Origin: Parasedimentitalea psychrophila
GTDB taxonomy: Bacteria; Pseudomonadota; Alphaproteobacteria; Rhodobacterales; Rhodobacteraceae
Reading direction: 5' to 3'
Assembly (NCBI RefSeq): GCF_030285785.1
Contig: NZ_CP127247.1
Coordinates: 2,503,501 to 2,567,500, forward strand
DNA: 64,000 nucleotides
The first letter of the stretch is position 1. Each line of letters starts with the position of its first letter. Below, in pieces: positions 61,713 to 64,000 of the stretch. Made by a program: the position numbers and the translations under genes. The notes beneath the pieces are model-generated. The model had not been told where the DNA came from. It saw only the letters and a list, made by a program, of their open reading frames with translations, and did no database searches.

Positions 61713-62662
61713 TGCGGGTATTATTGTCACGGCCACTGACGGCTGAGGTTGAGGCGCGGGCGCGGGCTGAGTTTGATGTCGAGATCCGCAGCAGCACTGC
61801 GGTGATGTCTGCCGATGAAATGCAGCGGGCTTTGGTTCAATTTGATGTGGTGATGCCAACGCTGGGCGATGCCTTTGACGCGCAGGTGTTTTCAAAGGTT
61901 CCAGATCCGCGCTGCAAATTGCTGGCCAATTTTGGCGTTGGCATCAACCATATCGATGTGGTGGCGGCGAGGGCGGCGGGCATTGAGGTGAGCAACACCC
62001 CCGGCGCGGTGACCGATGCCACCGCAGATATTGCCATGACGCTGATGCTGATGTCGGCGCGCCGCGCCGGTGAGGGCGAGCGGCTGCTGCGCTCGGGGCA
62101 GTGGCAGGGCTGGCATCCGACCCAATTGCTGGGCCTGCATCTGAGCGGCAAACAGGTTGGAATTGTGGGCATGGGGCGGATTGGCCAGGCGATTGCCCGG
62201 CGCTGTCATTATGGCTTTGGTATGCGGGTGAGCTATCTGGCCCGCAGTGCCAAAGAGCTGGATTTTGCGGCTGACCGCGCTGCGAGCCTGATTGCCCTGG
62301 CCTCTGAGGTGGACATTTTGGTTGTCGCGGTGCCCGGTGGCGCTGAAACGCGACATTTGATCAATGCGGAGGTACTGGAGGCCATGCAGCCAAGCGCCCA
62401 TCTGATCAATATATCCCGGGGTGAGGTGATCGACGAGGCGGCGCTGATTGCCGCCTTGCAGGGCGGCCAGATTGGCGGCGCCGGTCTGGATGTCTATGAG
62501 TTCGAACCGGTGGTGCCCCAGGCCTTGATGGTGTTGGACAATGTTAGTCTGTTGCCGCATCTGGGCACTGCAACACAAGAGGTGCGCAGCGACATGGGGC
62601 ATATGGTGCTGGATAATGTCGCCGCCTTTGCCGCCGGGCGGGTGCTGCCCAATCCGGTCTGA
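61712..62662 (+). CDS. D-isomer-specific 2-hydroxyacid dehydrogenase
   Basis: 316 residues of the glyoxylate/hydroxypyruvate reductase-like family. NAD-binding VGIVGMGRIGQAIARR; catalytic Arg in NISRGEVIDE, Glu in EFEPVVP and His in LLPHLGTAT. ATG 61712 (one-base overlap with csaA). End of the ybjN-proC-csaA-dehydrogenase chain; it could reduce glyoxylate made by purine breakdown, but that is speculation. Confidence 0.92.
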   Translation: MRVLLSRPLTAEVEARARAEFDVEIRSSTAVMSADEMQRALVQFDVVMPTLGDAFDAQVFSKVPDPRCKLLANFGVGINHIDVVAARAAGIEVSNTPGAVTDATADIAMTLMLMSARRAGEGERLLRSGQWQGWHPTQLLGLHLSGKQVGIVGMGRIGQAIARRCHYGFGMRVSYLARSAKELDFAADRAASLIALASEVDILVVAVPGGAETRHLINAEVLEAMQPSAHLINISRGEVIDEAALIAALQGGQIGGAGLDVYEFEPVVPQALMVLDNVSLLPHLGTATQEVRSDMGHMVLDNVAAFAAGRVLPNPV

Positions 62663-62675
62663 TCCGAGTTGGGGT

Positions 62676-62701
62676 GTTGGATTGGGGCGTTGGATTGGGG
62701 C
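62676..62701. repeat. Exact 13-bp tandem duplication after the dehydrogenase gene
   Basis: GTTGGATTGGGGC at 62676-62688 and 62689-62701, 13 bp after the stop, followed by CTTTTT. Confidence 0.8.
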
Positions 62702-62736
62702 CTTTTTATAACGTCTCTGGGGGCGGCGTGGCGGGC

Positions 62737-63339
62737 TTATTTTTCCGCATGTCTGGGGGGGCGGTCGCCAACTGATTCGCGCCAGTGGCGGCGGCAGAGA
62801 GACACATAGGTTTCATTGCCGCCGATCTGCACCTGCGCGCCCTTGGTGATGGCCTTGCCGTTTTCATCCTGGCGGATCACCATGGTGGCCTTGCGGCCAC
62901 AGCGACAGATGGTGCGGACCTCGCGCATTTCGTCGGCCAGCGCCAGCAGCGCCGCCGAGCCGGGAAACAGCTGACCCTGAAAATCAACCCGCAGCCCGTA
63001 ACACAGTACCGGCAGGTTTAAATCATCGACCACACGGGCCAGCTGCCAGACCTGATCAGAGGACATAAACTGCGCCTCGTCGACAAAAACGCAGGCGATT
63101 TTTCCCTGCGCTATACGCGCAGTGACCATGGCGAACAGATCGTCTGCCGGCACAAACACATCCGCCTCGGCGCCAATGCCAATGCGCGACGCAATGCGAC
63201 CTGCGCCGGCACGGTCGTCAACCCGGGCGGTCAACAGGTAGGTGTCCATGTTGTTTTCGCGGTAATTGTGGGAGGCCTGAAGCAGCACTGTCGATTTGCC
63301 GGCGTTCATGGTTGAGTAGTTGAAGTAGAGTTTTGCCAT
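62737..63339 (-). CDS. tdk: Thymidine kinase
   Basis: Phosphorylates thymidine in nucleoside salvage. 200 residues. P-loop TMNAGKST (about residues 10-17), VFVDEAQF (Walker B) and zinc cysteines in RTICRCGRK and SLCRRH. ATG 63339. Convergent with the dehydrogenase gene. Confidence 0.95.
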   Translation of the reverse strand: MAKLYFNYSTMNAGKSTVLLQASHNYRENNMDTYLLTARVDDRAGAGRIASRIGIGAEADVFVPADDLFAMVTARIAQGKIACVFVDEAQFMSSDQVWQLARVVDDLNLPVLCYGLRVDFQGQLFPGSAALLALADEMREVRTICRCGRKATMVIRQDENGKAITKGAQVQIGGNETYVSLCRRHWRESVGDRPPRHAEK

Positions 63340-63713
63340 TTGCGAGGTTTAGCGTCTGGGGGGCAGGGTGGAAACCATTATTGCAGCGCAGCATCAAATT
63401 TTGCGCAGCCTATGACCCGGCAAATAAAGCGCCGCCTGTCTGCTTTTTCCATACCGGGCGGAACAGCCCTGGGGATGGATGGATAGAGACAATACAAGCG
63501 ACGCTTATGGCCGAAAATCGGCCAAGGATCAGGATGCTCACTCACTCCTGGTCCCCATTGGGTACCAAATGGGAAAATTCCACTATTATACTCTTTAAGG
63601 TCCCTGAAACCTGAGGGATAGCAAAGGTATTGCATTTCGAATAGAAGACGATAATGGGAAAAAGATCGGGTGGTTCCCCATGGAACGCCGGACTATAAGC
63701 CGGGGCGTGATTG
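63340..63713. other. 374-bp intergenic region with a near-perfect 20-bp palindrome
   Basis: CCCATTG-GGTACC-AAATGGG (63554-63573), 9 of 10 base pairs complementary, centred on GGTACC. TATTAT (63584) and further A/T-rich sequence follow before the 63714 start. Otherwise nothing coding is convincing. Confidence 0.5.
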
Positions 63714-64000
63714 ATGGCGGATATTGGAACTTATCTAAAAAAGCATACTGAAGCCCTCGTTAAGGATGTCGGGATCGAGGCAGCCTGCCAGATCACCGGG
63801 AAATCCAAGGCGACACTGGGGCGGTATTACTCGGACAATGTGGAACATGCGGACCGGTTTATGCCGGTCGATGCGGTGGCCAAGCTGGAGCAGGAATCGT
63901 CTTTTCCGCATGTGACATCCGGGCTGGCTGATCTCAAGAACATTGCCTTGTCCTATGACCACCGCAGGCCCAACGCGCCGAGCAGCGGTGGCGTCAATTC
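63714..64000 (+). CDS. Unidentified protein, N-terminal 95 residues (runs off the window)
   Basis: Frame open from ATG 63714 to the window end. The start MADIGTYLKKHTEALVKDVG is followed by IEAACQITGKSKATLGRYYS, which looks like a helix-turn-helix (AACQITGKSKATLGRY). The rest contains VEHADRFMPVDAVAKLEQES. Probably a regulator, but the family is not recognised and the C terminus is missing. Confidence 0.6.
   Translation, partial: MADIGTYLKKHTEALVKDVGIEAACQITGKSKATLGRYYSDNVEHADRFMPVDAVAKLEQESSFPHVTSGLADLKNIALSYDHRRPNAPSSGGVN

Noticed and set aside
63378-63635. 85-codon minus-strand frame upstream of the last gene
   Set aside because: No ribosome site, covers the palindrome and has no recognisable features.

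Overview
The window looks like a chromosomal segment of a marine alphaproteobacterium of the Rhodobacteraceae (Roseobacter group). This rests on gene content I recognise: a glycerol-type ABC operon with a small DUF2160 protein, a Hint-domain secreted protein, a PuuE-UraD fusion, a membrane PuuD urate oxidase and an lgt-midA-pgeF operon. High G+C coding sequence with Roseobacter-style hairpins between genes fits too. No database search was possible, so the genus is not assigned. I saw no rRNA, tRNA or CRISPR array.

Layout. 1-5.1 kb: sulfate activation (partial), a membrane/ferredoxin/cyclase fusion, thioredoxin reductase and an Lrp-type regulator. 5.1-13.8 kb: a lactonase-like amidohydrolase, a BlaI/BlaR-like pair and a complete glycerol-type ABC transporter. 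Nearly the same AAACTAATTyTTTAG dyad lies upstream of blaI and of the transporter operon. 13.9-22 kb: an RNA methyltransferase, two tandem AraC paralogues, a glycosidase-like protein with a phosphopantetheinyl transferase, and glucokinase. 22-27.2 kb: tamB-tamA. 27.4-37.7 kb: a purine-degradation block (puuD, LysR regulator, uraH, puuE-uraD, allA, NCS2 permease, allE) interrupted by a divergent GAPDH and small secreted proteins. 37.8-42 kb: an IclR regulator divergent from a Rieske oxygenase and a glutamine-synthetase-like ligase, then an orphan gcvH. 42.05-48.45 kb: an A/T-richer island bounded by two decayed transposase pieces. It carries two pseudogenes, a cupin, and an exported amidohydrolase-phosphoesterase-porin set. 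48.8-64 kb: housekeeping genes (acyl-CoA dehydrogenase, truA, ycjX-GNAT-ycjF, truncated globin, Hint protein, pgeF-midA-lgt, ubiK, ybjN, proC, csaA, 2-hydroxyacid dehydrogenase, tdk) and the start of an unidentified gene.

How genes work together. PuuD, UraH, UraD, PuuE, AllE and AllA cover urate to glyoxylate plus urea, except allantoate amidohydrolase, which is not in the window; the permease would import the purine. The ABC operon has a binding protein, two ATPases, two permeases and a small membrane protein. The IclR/Rieske/ligase group is the best candidate for an uncharacterised catabolic pathway. The exported amidohydrolase-phosphoesterase-porin set in the island is the best candidate for a transferred scavenging module.

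Two sequence-level patterns stand out. Short tandem repeats (period 11-15 bp) repeatedly overlap or abut stop codons. A dispersed block ending in AGATGAAG occurs four times between genes, all on the plus strand and three times after a hairpin.
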